A stretch of DNA of 13,523 nt, from assembly GCA_949739465.1 (NCBI GenBank), contig CATIYQ010000093.1, positions 1 through 13,523 on the forward strand. The letters run 5' to 3'. The notes beneath the pieces are model-generated. The model was not told the origin of the DNA and did not search any database. It saw only the letters and a list, made by a program, of their open reading frames with translations. Each line of letters opens with the position of its first letter. The first letter of the stretch is position 1. The DNA is from an uncultured Peptococcaceae bacterium. GTDB taxonomy: Bacteria; Bacillota; Dehalobacteriia; UBA4068; JAAVYR01. A program made the translations under genes and the position numbers. This document shows positions 6,051 through 11,832 of the stretch, piece by piece.

Positions 6051-7316
6051 TTATTTAAGGTAAGGCCACGGACTGGTATGCTTCCCATTGATTCTGGTTT
6101 CAAAGTGGAGGTGATTGCCTGTGCTGTACCCTGTCGTACCAACCTTGCCCACTTCATCCCCTGCTTTCACCTGCTGCCCCGTAGTCTTCATGGTAATGGC
6201 GCTCATATGCCCATAGAGACTGGAGAGTCCGTTACCATGGTCAATGATGACCATATTACCATAAGCATTGTTCCAACCGGAGAAAATCACCTTACCGTCG
6301 GCAGCAGCAATGATTTGCGTACCTTTGGGCGCAGGTAAGTCAATGCCCGTGTGCCATTTATATACCTTTAAAGTAGGATGCAATCGATATACATAGTCAG
6401 AAGAAACCCTGGTATGTCCCGGTAACGGCCAGGTAAAGATGCCGTTATATTTCCCATTGCCCTTAGGCTGCAGTGCTTGGATTTTTTTCGCAATGTCCGC
6501 GTCTGCCGCTTCCATTTCATCATAGAGCTGCTGGGCTTGTTCCCGATTTTCTTCCGCCGCCTCCAAGAACTTCGCCTTTTGGTCTTTGAGATTTTCCAGG
6601 TTTTCCATAGAAGATTCTTTTTCTTTTTTCAGCGCCTCTAAAGTAGATTTTTTCTCTTCTAAAGCTGCCTTCTTTTCTTCGATAACAGCTAAGTCCGCCT
6701 CAATTTGCTGGAGCATTTTCTTATCGACTTCCATGACTCTGCCCCACAGCTCATAGCGAATGAGAAAGTCACTAAAACTGGTGGAGTCGAAGACCACATC
6801 CATCATGGATACTTCACCGTTCATATAGATTTCCCGCATACGGTTTTGGAAAAGGGTCATCCGTTCTTCCATTTCCGCCTGGGTTTTCTCCAATTCCTTG
6901 GTGGTCACGGCGATTTGGTCTACCGCCTGAGAAAGTTTCTTTTCTACGCTGGCCATTTCTTTTTCCATGGTGACCAGCTCCGCGTCCAGCTCCGCTACCC
7001 GCGTACGCAGTTCTTTTTCCTTGGTTTTCGCTGCCTGGAGTTCTTTTTTCTGAGCTGCCAATTCTTTTTGCAGCTGAGCTTGTTCCGCTTTATACTGGGC
7101 AAGCAAATCTTCATTATCTCCGTAAACAGGCAAGATAAACATAGACGCCGCCATCATCACCGCGCAAAGGGTCAGCCCCACTTTCGAACGTTTCCGCATT
7201 TTATGAAAGGTACATTCTGACAGAGAAAAATCAGATTTTTCTTTTTTGTGCCGGTCTTGCCAAAAATCCACCGTATCCATTTCTTTCACATCGTTTTCTT
7301 TTATTTCATTGGTCAT
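6051..7316 (-). CDS. EnvC-like coiled-coil M23 peptidoglycan endopeptidase
   Basis: A 421-residue protein. Residues 1-39 are charged and hydrophilic. Residues 40-66 look like a signal peptide or anchor (MRKRSKVGL then a hydrophobic stretch ending PVYG). Residues 70-285 form a long coiled coil, and 290-421 are an M23/LytM domain. The zinc site is complete: H322 and D326 in WHTGIDL, and H404 in HLHFE. The catalytic histidines H370 (YGH) and H402 are also present, so it should cut peptidoglycan cross-links itself, unlike E. coli EnvC, whose LytM domain is degenerate and only activates amidases. The start at 7316 is supported by GGGAGGGG about 9 bases upstream; the internal ATG at the signal peptide (7199) has no ribosome site. 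It follows ftsX by 21 bases, the usual arrangement in which FtsX binds the coiled coil and FtsE ATP hydrolysis switches the enzyme at the septum. Confidence 0.92.
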   Translation of the reverse strand: MTNEIKENDVKEMDTVDFWQDRHKKEKSDFSLSECTFHKMRKRSKVGLTLCAVMMAASMFILPVYGDNEDLLAQYKAEQAQLQKELAAQKKELQAAKTKEKELRTRVAELDAELVTMEKEMASVEKKLSQAVDQIAVTTKELEKTQAEMEERMTLFQNRMREIYMNGEVSMMDVVFDSTSFSDFLIRYELWGRVMEVDKKMLQQIEADLAVIEEKKAALEEKKSTLEALKKEKESSMENLENLKDQKAKFLEAAEENREQAQQLYDEMEAADADIAKKIQALQPKGNGKYNGIFTWPLPGHTRVSSDYVYRLHPTLKVYKWHTGIDLPAPKGTQIIAAADGKVIFSGWNNAYGNMVIIDHGNGLSSLYGHMSAITMKTTGQQVKAGDEVGKVGTTGYSTGNHLHFETRINGKHTSPWPYLK

Positions 7317-7337
7317 TGCTTCACACCCCTCCCATAC

Positions 7338-8219
7338 TCACACTTTTAAGAACCGTATCAGAGAGAACACGCTGCCTACAATGCCCAGGAGCGCTCCTCC
7401 CAAAATCAAATACAACGCCAGCATCGGTAAGACCCCGGACATCGCCGCCATGGGGAAAAAACCGATTGCCGAATCAATATAATCAGACACCTTGCCATAA
7501 GAGAAGATCAGCACCACCACCGCAATGATAGCGCCAAACATACCCAAAAGCGCCCCCTCAATGATGAAGGGCCAGCGAATAAACCAGTCCGTCGCGCCCA
7601 CATACTTCATCAGCTGCACTTCCTTGCGGCGGGCATACACCGTCAGACGAATGGTCATGCCCACCAGCACCACTGCGCCCACTGCAAGGAGCACCATGAC
7701 CCACAGCCCAATGCTTCTCACCACGTCGGTAAAGGCAAAGAGCTTGTCCACCGTTTCTTTACCATAGTTTACCTTGAGCACCCCGGGAAGGGTAGCGATT
7801 TTCGATGCCAAACCGTCAATTTGTTCCGGCGTCTCCGCTTTTACACTATAACAATCAGGAAAGGGATTGACCCCGCCCAACGCCGTAAATAACGTCTCTC
7901 CATACCGCTCCACCATAAAACTCATGGCGTCATCCTTAGTAATGGCGTTGACCTCCAACACCCCTGGCAACCCCTTTAAGGTAGTTTCCATTTGGGTAAG
8001 AACTTCTCCCGTCACCGTATCTTCTAAAAATACGGCAATTTCCACATCAGATTCCAATGTACCCGCCGCATAATTCACATTGATTAAAAGAATGCCGAAC
8101 ACCCCGCAAAGAAGCAAGGTAATCGCCATAGTGGTAATGGCAGCAAAAGACATCCAGCCATTCCGCTGCAAAGAGTGAAATGCGTCCGGCACAATATAGC
8201 GCATACTTTCTAATTTCAT
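7338..8219 (-). CDS. ftsX: Cell division protein FtsX (permease-like)
   Basis: A 293-residue membrane protein. It has a short cytoplasmic N-terminus, TM1 (about 25-48), an extracellular domain (about 50-165), then three membrane segments (about 168-192, 217-240, 262-287). The RRKEVQLMKYVGAT sequence after TM2 is the classic FtsX cytoplasmic signature. It does not transport; with FtsE it passes conformational signals to cell-wall hydrolases, here almost certainly the adjacent coiled-coil M23 protein, through the extracellular domain. The ATG at 8219 overlaps the ftsE stop in an ATGA arrangement and lies 9 bases after GGAGG. An upstream in-frame TTG at 8228 is right against the ribosome site and is rejected. 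Translational coupling to ftsE would give matched subunit amounts. Confidence 0.95.
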   Translation of the reverse strand: MKLESMRYIVPDAFHSLQRNGWMSFAAITTMAITLLLCGVFGILLINVNYAAGTLESDVEIAVFLEDTVTGEVLTQMETTLKGLPGVLEVNAITKDDAMSFMVERYGETLFTALGGVNPFPDCYSVKAETPEQIDGLASKIATLPGVLKVNYGKETVDKLFAFTDVVRSIGLWVMVLLAVGAVVLVGMTIRLTVYARRKEVQLMKYVGATDWFIRWPFIIEGALLGMFGAIIAVVVLIFSYGKVSDYIDSAIGFFPMAAMSGVLPMLALYLILGGALLGIVGSVFSLIRFLKV

Positions 8220-8899
8220 AGAGACCAACCTCCGATACGGTCTGAGATGAGCCTACCCTTTTCCAGCACCAATACTCGTTTTTGCATGGTGTCCACTAAG
8301 TTTCTGTCGTGGGTGGCCATGATAATGGTAGTGCCGCTATCATTGATTTCCCGTAAGAGCTCCATCAACTCTTCAGAGGTATCAGGGTCTAAGTTACCGG
8401 TGGGTTCGTCGGCAAAGAGGATAATGGGGTCGTTGATAATGGCGCGGGCTACCGCTACCCGTTGCTTCTCCCCACCGGAAAGCTGGTGAGGAAAATGCTT
8501 CATTCTATCCCTTAGCCCCACCCGTTCTAATATTTCAGGAACCTTCTTATCGATTTCTTTTTTGGGTCGCTCAATGACCCGCATGGCAAAGGCAACGTTT
8601 TCCTCTACTGTCTTATCCTCCAAAAGGCGGGAGTCCTGGAAAACCATGCCCACATTACGACGGAAGATAACCGTTTCCTTGGCGGAAAGACGAGAAAGAC
8701 TCCGCCCCGCTACAATTACCTGACCGGAAGTAGCCAGCTCTTCCCGAAAAAGCAAGCGTATCATAGTGGATTTGCCGGCGCCGCTTGCCCCAGTGAGAAA
8801 GACAAACTCTCCCTTATCAATGGCTAAGTTAATGCCTTTTAATGCCGTTACGTTTTGCTTCTTATAAATGCGGTCTACATTTACCATCTGGATAATCAA
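8216..8899 (-). CDS. ftsE: Cell division ATP-binding protein FtsE
   Basis: A 227-residue ABC ATPase. Walker A GASGAGKS is at 37-44, the Q-loop MVFQDSRLL at about 85-93, the signature LSGGEKQ at 140-146, Walker B LFADEP at 161-166 and the switch H197 in ATHD. The QDSRLLEDKTVEENV stretch is characteristic of FtsE within the ABC superfamily. The start is a TTG at 8899, 9 bases after GGGGAGG. The next in-frame ATG (8887) is 21 bases from that site, so the rare start is preferred; it may moderate expression. The protein binds FtsX at the inner membrane face and drives septal cell-wall hydrolysis. First gene of the cluster. Confidence 0.95.
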   Translation of the reverse strand: MIIQMVNVDRIYKKQNVTALKGINLAIDKGEFVFLTGASGAGKSTMIRLLFREELATSGQVIVAGRSLSRLSAKETVIFRRNVGMVFQDSRLLEDKTVEENVAFAMRVIERPKKEIDKKVPEILERVGLRDRMKHFPHQLSGGEKQRVAVARAIINDPIILFADEPTGNLDPDTSEELMELLREINDSGTTIIMATHDRNLVDTMQKRVLVLEKGRLISDRIGGWSL

Positions 8900-9030
8900 T
8901 GAGCACTGCCTCCCCTACCCACAGATTGCTTCTTGTAAAAGGTTACCAAAACCGATTTTCTTAACTTTTACCCTTTCGACATGATTTTTCTTTTTCCTTT
9001 TTTCTTCACACAATCTTCACATTTTCTTCT

Positions 9031-9036
9031 ATTATA
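9031..9036 (-). promoter_or_regulatory. Candidate -10 box for the ftsE operon
   Basis: A perfect TATAAT is read on the minus strand, about 130 bases before the ftsE start and downstream of the 9109-9161 hairpin. The sequence 17 bases upstream (ATTTTC) is a poor -35, so the promoter is only tentative. The leader between it and ftsE is purine-rich on the transcribed message. Confidence 0.4.
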
Positions 9037-9108
9037 TGGTACAACCCAAAGAAGAAAATTTCTCGCACGGGAGACATCTTTTTTCTTTTTCCAGCTCAGA
9101 AAGACAAG

Positions 9109-9161
9109 AAAAACATCGTCCTCTTCCGTGTATTTCACACACAAAAATAGACGATGTTTTT
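9109..9161 (-). terminator. Long-looped hairpin, possible comF terminator
   Basis: Arm AAAAACATCGTC (9109-9120) is perfectly complementary to 9150-9161, giving a 12-bp stem with a 29-base loop. Inside the loop GTGT (9128-9131) can pair with ACAC (9137-9140). T-runs flank the stem on both strands. Placed between comF and the presumed ftsE promoter, it could end read-through from comF, though it lies about 330 bases past that gene. Confidence 0.5.
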
Positions 9162-9273
9162 TCAGAAGTTGTTCCCTCTTTTGCCGAAAAAGAGATTTTC
9201 CCTGTTCAGAAAGTTTTCTTTTTCGAGATTTTTTCAGGATTTTTCCCAAGAAATATCCCCAAGAAAATCTTGT

Positions 9274-9308
9274 TTATCCACAGCATTGATTGTGGATAAT
9301 GTGGATAA
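9274..9308. other. Cluster of three perfect DnaA boxes
   Basis: TTATCCACA stands at 9274-9282. Its reverse complement TGTGGATAA stands at 9291-9299 and again at 9300-9308, so two boxes abut and the third faces them across 8 bases. All three match the consensus 9-mer exactly. Looser relatives follow: TGTTAATAA (9312-9320) and TTATCCCAA (9341-9349). DnaA should bind here. Whether this is an origin, a DnaA reservoir, or a DnaA-controlled promoter is not settled by the window, which shows no dnaA, dnaN, recF, gyrB or rpmH. Confidence 0.8.
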
Positions 9309-9492
9309 CATTGTTAATAACCTGTTAAATTTCCCGAAAGTTATCCCAATCTCATCCAAAAGCCATTCACAATTTGTTTCTTTTTGTCGAAAAATACACT
9401 TTTTGTTTTTCTAAAACGAAACAGAAACCCATCCCTTTGTACGAAAACTAACTGTCGGGAATAATCAGTCAGCTTCCGTAGTGTATGGCAGG

Positions 9493-10278
9493 TTACGAAA
9501 AATCCACACCGGCAGCCACTGTAATCACCCATACCCCTGCCGCGCCCATTTGCTTTAGGGCTTTGCCGCAAGCATAAGCCGTCGCCCCGGTGGTAAAAAT
9601 ATCATCAACCAGGAGGATTCGCTTTCCTGTTAAGTCTACGTCCAACGGTAAGATAGCATCCCGCATATTGGCGATTCGCCCTTCTCTGCCCAACGTTGTC
9701 TGAGAGGATACATCTGCCCGTTTCCTTAAGAAATGGTCCGTCCAGGGTACGCCGATGCCGCCGCTTACCGCTTGCGCCAACAATAAACTTTGATTATAGC
9801 CCCGCTTGGCAAAGGTTTTCTCCGTCACCGGCACAGAAGAGACATAGTCAAAGTTTATATGGGCAAATTCCCGTTTCACCAAATCAGTAAGGAGAACACC
9901 AAATCCTTTTGCCAAAGATTTTTGTCCTTCATATTTAAAGGCAAGCAGTTGGTCACGAAGATAGCCTTGATAAACGGCAACGGCTTTAGCATTCTCGATA
10001 TAGACAGGCGGCTCCAGCTGACACCAACGGCAAAGACTATGTTCCGGACGAATAAACACACCGCAACAATCACAGGGTCTACCCCAGCCGAAGTTGTCCC
10101 GTTTGTCGGCACAGCTTTTACAAAGACACCCCGCTGCCACTACCCTGCCGCAGATAAGACATGCTTCACCGGGGAACAGCAGCTCCACCACTTCTGCACC
10201 ATATTCCTTCAGCAACGTCCAAATACCGTTGATACCTTTGGCATTGTCCCGTTCCTTCTTCTCGTTGCCTTCGCTCAT
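9493..10278 (-). CDS. comF: ComF-family phosphoribosyltransferase-like protein
   Basis: A 261-residue protein with an N-terminal cysteine-rich zinc-binding region (CLIC at about 40-43, CLCKSC at 51-56, CDCC at 69-72, CRWC at 83-86). A type I phosphoribosyltransferase domain follows. The FKYEGQKSLAK segment is a ComF signature, VPV...RGYNQSLLLA matches the family middle region, and ILLVDDIFTTGAT (221-233) is the PRPP-binding loop. In transformable bacteria ComF acts in the cytoplasm during uptake and handling of single-stranded DNA; in many others it is retained with unknown duty. The ATG at 10278 is 7 bases after AAGGCGG; a GTG one codon upstream (10281) is possible but closer. It is a single gene with its own promoter, divergent from the DUF3343 gene. 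No comE or comG partners are in the window. Confidence 0.92.
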   Translation of the reverse strand: MSEGNEKKERDNAKGINGIWTLLKEYGAEVVELLFPGEACLICGRVVAAGCLCKSCADKRDNFGWGRPCDCCGVFIRPEHSLCRWCQLEPPVYIENAKAVAVYQGYLRDQLLAFKYEGQKSLAKGFGVLLTDLVKREFAHINFDYVSSVPVTEKTFAKRGYNQSLLLAQAVSGGIGVPWTDHFLRKRADVSSQTTLGREGRIANMRDAILPLDVDLTGKRILLVDDIFTTGATAYACGKALKQMGAAGVWVITVAAGVDFS

Positions 10279-10310
10279 CACCCCACCGCCTTTTCTATCT
10301 ATTTAAATCT

Positions 10311-10340
10311 ATTGTAGCTTATTCGGAGAGAAAAAGCCAA
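10311..10340 (-). promoter_or_regulatory. Promoter of comF
   Basis: On the minus strand TTGGCT (10340-10335) and TACAAT (10316-10311) are separated by 18 bases. Transcription would begin about 30 bases before the comF start codon. Confidence 0.55.
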
Positions 10341-10405
10341 CGACAGGTTTATTCCAGTTCATATTTTTTCTCCCATCGCATAGGATGAAAATAAGAAAAG
10401 AAAGA

Positions 10406-10476
10406 CCCTGTCGGGATTTGTAAGAATCTTTTAGCAGGAAAAGACCAATCCATCCCGTATTTTTTGATTGACAGGG
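10406..10476 (+). promoter_or_regulatory. Foldable leader upstream of the DUF3343 gene
   Basis: CCCTGTC (10406-10412) is complementary to GACAGGG (10470-10476). The directly following GGGAT (10413-10417) is complementary to ATCCC (10452-10456). Together they give a 12-base left arm pairing to a split right arm with a 13-base T-rich bulge. The structure ends 4 bases before the GGAGG ribosome site of the DUF3343 gene. No known riboswitch consensus was recognised. Confidence 0.4.
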
Positions 10477-10491
10477 CAGAGGAGGTATCCC

Positions 10492-10713
10492 ATGTCTGCT
10501 TTATTCATCACCTTTGGCAATACAACCCAAGCCATGTCTATGGAGGAAAAATGCGCCCGCTACCGTCTGCCGGGACAACTGGTACCGGTGCCACGGGATA
10601 TCAAAGCCTCCTGCGGACTTGCCTGGAAAACGACGCCGGAACAAAAAGAGTCCTTAACAGCAATGATGAAAAAGGAAAAAATCCGTTGGGAAAAATGTAT
10701 TCTCCACCCATAG
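10492..10713 (+). CDS. DUF3343 protein, putative Se/S carrier-like small protein
   Basis: A 73-residue protein. The start ATG lies 6 bases after GGAGG; an in-frame TTG upstream (10468) has no ribosome site. A short ALFITFGNTTQAM opening precedes a PVPR motif (32-35) and an invariant-looking cysteine in ASCGLAW (C41). PxPRxI followed by a cysteine-glycine is what I recognise as the DUF3343 family, described in databases as putative Se/S carrier protein-like. The conserved cysteine is suspected of carrying sulfur or selenium, but no biochemical role is firmly established. A second cysteine (C69) is near the C-terminus. Relatives often sit beside cysteine desulfurase or selenium genes; none is visible here, so the context gives no help. 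It stands alone between comF (divergent) and a 362-base gap. Confidence 0.8.
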   Translation: MSALFITFGNTTQAMSMEEKCARYRLPGQLVPVPRDIKASCGLAWKTTPEQKESLTAMMKKEKIRWEKCILHP

Positions 10714-10768
10714 AACAGGTCGTTTATGAAAAAAATATCATGTTCCTTCGAGATGAAGAAAAAAACAG

Positions 10769-10797
10769 TTGAATTTTCTAAAAAAGTGTGGTAGAGT
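10769..10797 (+). promoter_or_regulatory. Candidate distal promoter for the cysteine hydrolase
   Basis: TTGAAT (10769-10774), a 17-base spacer and TAGAGT (10792-10797) preceded by TGTGG, which adds a TGn extended -10 feature. The -10 matches the consensus at 4 of 6 positions. Use of this site would create a long structured leader. Confidence 0.4.
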
Positions 10798-10950
10798 GTA
10801 TATAGTAAGAAACGGGCGTTTTTGCCTTAAACTTTTATTGCATTGATGCCCCTGCTTTTTCGGCGGGGATACACATATATCTTTTTTACAATTTCATATG
10901 GTTTTTACAGGAGCGAGGCTTTTTTAGCTGATACCTCGGGTTTACATCTC

Positions 10951-10977
10951 TCTCATGTCTCATATCTTATGTCTCAT
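10951..10977 (+). repeat. Short TCTCAT direct repeats upstream of the cysteine hydrolase promoter
   Basis: TCTCAT occurs at 10951-10956, 10958-10963 and 10972-10977. The longer unit ATGTCTCAT is repeated exactly at 10955-10963 and 10969-10977, a 14-base period. They lie about 50-75 bases upstream of the proximal -35 box, where an activator could bind. Confidence 0.5.
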
Positions 10978-11025
10978 GACTGACTTACATGATTTACTTT
11001 GCATTCAATTTTATGACATCGTTAC

Positions 11026-11055
11026 TTGACATCTTGGAAATTGAGATATTATAAA
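11026..11055 (+). promoter_or_regulatory. Proximal promoter of the cysteine hydrolase
   Basis: A perfect TTGACA (11026-11031) with TATAAA at 11050-11055 (18-base spacer) or TTATAA at 11049-11054 (17). The predicted start of transcription (about 11060-11062) falls at the edge of the AGGAGG site (11061-11066), so the leader would be extremely short. Confidence 0.55.
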
Positions 11056-11075
11056 ATTTGAGGAGGTATTTTCCA

Positions 11076-11735
11076 ATGGGTAAAAATTGTTTCATGATCA
11101 TTGACCAACAAAAAGACTTCAACTTAGAAGGGGCTCCTTATCGCGTAGACTGCGGTTTAGAAGCATTGCCTTACATCAAAAAAGCTTTGGAAGCTTCTAG
11201 AGCTGCTGGTATCCCTGTCGTTCACGTTTTCCGGTATTACAGAGCTGACGGTTCTGACGTTGAATTGACCAGATATTTTGGTTTCCATCAAGTAGGCGGC
11301 GGCTGCGTACCTGGTACTGAAGGCGCTGAAGAATGCGACGAAATCAAACCAATCGAAGGCGAATATTTGGTAGTTAAACAACGTTGGAGCGCTTTCTTCC
11401 AAACTGAATGCGATATGTTGCTCAGACGTTTGGGCGTTACCCAAATCATCGTTTCCGGTGTTCAAACTCCTAACTGCGTACGTGGTACCGTTTGGGATGC
11501 AAACTCCTTAGACTATGAAGTAATCGTATTGACCGATGCTACCGGTGCTAAAACTCCTGAAGTTCACCAAGCAAACCTCTTCGACATGAAGAACATCGGT
11601 ATCAAAATGATGACCACTGATGAATATTGCGAAGCTTTGAAAACTGGTGGTCCAGCTACCACTTTGATCGACGAAATCCGCAAAGACATGGCTGGCAAAA
11701 AAATCACTCCAGAACCAGTTGTACTCTACAAATAA
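11076..11735 (+). CDS. Isochorismatase-family cysteine hydrolase
   Basis: A 219-residue cytosolic enzyme of the isochorismatase-like superfamily with a complete catalytic triad: D10 (MIIDQQKDF), K101 (VVKQRWSAFF) and C134 (SGVQTPNCVRGT). The cis-peptide region just before the cysteine is also in place. The zinc ligands of true nicotinamidases (a DxH motif plus a second His after the first strand) are not seen; that stretch reads HVFRYYRADGSD. PncA is therefore unlikely, and an amide, carbamoyl or ureido substrate is possible, as in other cysteine hydrolases of this group. The true substrate is unknown. The ATG at 11076 is 9 bases after AGGAGGT; an upstream in-frame TTG is ignored. Codon use is extreme: Glu is only GAA, Gln only CAA, Ala nearly all GCT and Pro CCT or CCA, unlike the neighbours. 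This suggests very high expression. It is a single gene with a strong terminator. Confidence 0.9.
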   Translation: MGKNCFMIIDQQKDFNLEGAPYRVDCGLEALPYIKKALEASRAAGIPVVHVFRYYRADGSDVELTRYFGFHQVGGGCVPGTEGAEECDEIKPIEGEYLVVKQRWSAFFQTECDMLLRRLGVTQIIVSGVQTPNCVRGTVWDANSLDYEVIVLTDATGAKTPEVHQANLFDMKNIGIKMMTTDEYCEALKTGGPATTLIDEIRKDMAGKKITPEPVVLYK

Positions 11736-11758
11736 TTTCAGTTATTTATTCAGTACAC

Positions 11759-11792
11759 AAAAGGGAAAGCGTTTTACGCTTTCCCTTTTTTT
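11759..11792 (+). terminator. Strong intrinsic terminator of the cysteine hydrolase gene
   Basis: A 13-bp perfect stem, AAAAGGGAAAGCG (11759-11771) with its complement at 11777-11789, has a TTTTA loop and ends in a run of seven T (11786-11792). It starts 23 bases after the stop codon and stands directly in front of the MATE gene. Confidence 0.93.
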
Positions 11793-11832
11793 ATACCCTC
11801 CTCCTAAAACAAGAAAGGAACAATCGCTCCTC

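Larger units (their letters stand above)
8900..9492. other. 593-base intergenic region between comF and ftsE
   Basis: No convincing gene. The region is strongly AT-rich with long pyrimidine runs on the plus strand (8980-9260). From the comF side it holds a weak 7-bp hairpin with one mismatch (9448-9454 with 9466-9472) followed by TTTT on the minus strand. Next come three DnaA boxes at 9274-9308, a 12-bp-stem hairpin at 9109-9161 and a TATAAT sequence at 9036-9031. Open frames on both strands here are of low complexity and lack ribosome sites. Confidence 0.8.
10714..11075 (+). other. 362-base untranslated region before the cysteine hydrolase gene
   Basis: No gene is seen. The region holds two candidate promoters (10769-10797 and 11026-11055). 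A G/C-rich hairpin pairs CCCC-T-GC (10849-10855) with GCGGGG (10863-10868) around a T-rich loop. A GGGC (10814-10817) could instead pair with GCCC (10848-10851). CGAGG and CCTCG segments at about 10915-10938 can also pair. A TCTCAT repeat cluster follows (10951-10977). If the upstream promoter is used, the message has a leader of about 270 bases with alternative folds. Confidence 0.5.

Noticed and set aside
8968..9249. 93-codon open frame on the minus strand in the comF-ftsE gap
   Set aside because: Lysine/arginine-rich low-complexity product caused by a pyrimidine-rich stretch, overlapping the hairpin and the ftsE -10 candidate. No family resemblance, and the opposite strand is open too.
8981..9414. 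Overlapping plus-strand open frames rich in Phe and Ser in the same gap
   Set aside because: Products are composition-driven by T/C runs, with no ribosome site, and they run through the DnaA boxes.
10468..10473. Perfect TTGACA just before the DUF3343 ribosome site
   Set aside because: A promoter with this -35 would start transcription inside the coding region. The sequence is better explained as the right arm of the leader pairing.
10464..10772. 102-codon frame overlapping the DUF3343 gene in another phase
   Set aside because: The competing frame has the PVPR/C-G family motif and a well-spaced GGAGG; this one has neither.
10849..10885. CCCCTGC/GCGGGG hairpin as an intrinsic terminator
   Set aside because: The stem has a bulge and the T-run begins about 13 bases after it, too far for a normal terminator; described only as leader structure.
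11157..11465. Antisense frame inside the cysteine hydrolase
   Set aside because: By-product of the strong codon bias of the sense gene; no initiation signals.
11719..11832. Longer N-terminus for the MATE protein starting at a TTG at 11719
   Set aside because: It would begin inside the hydrolase gene and translate through the terminator hairpin; the extra residues do not resemble MATE sequence.
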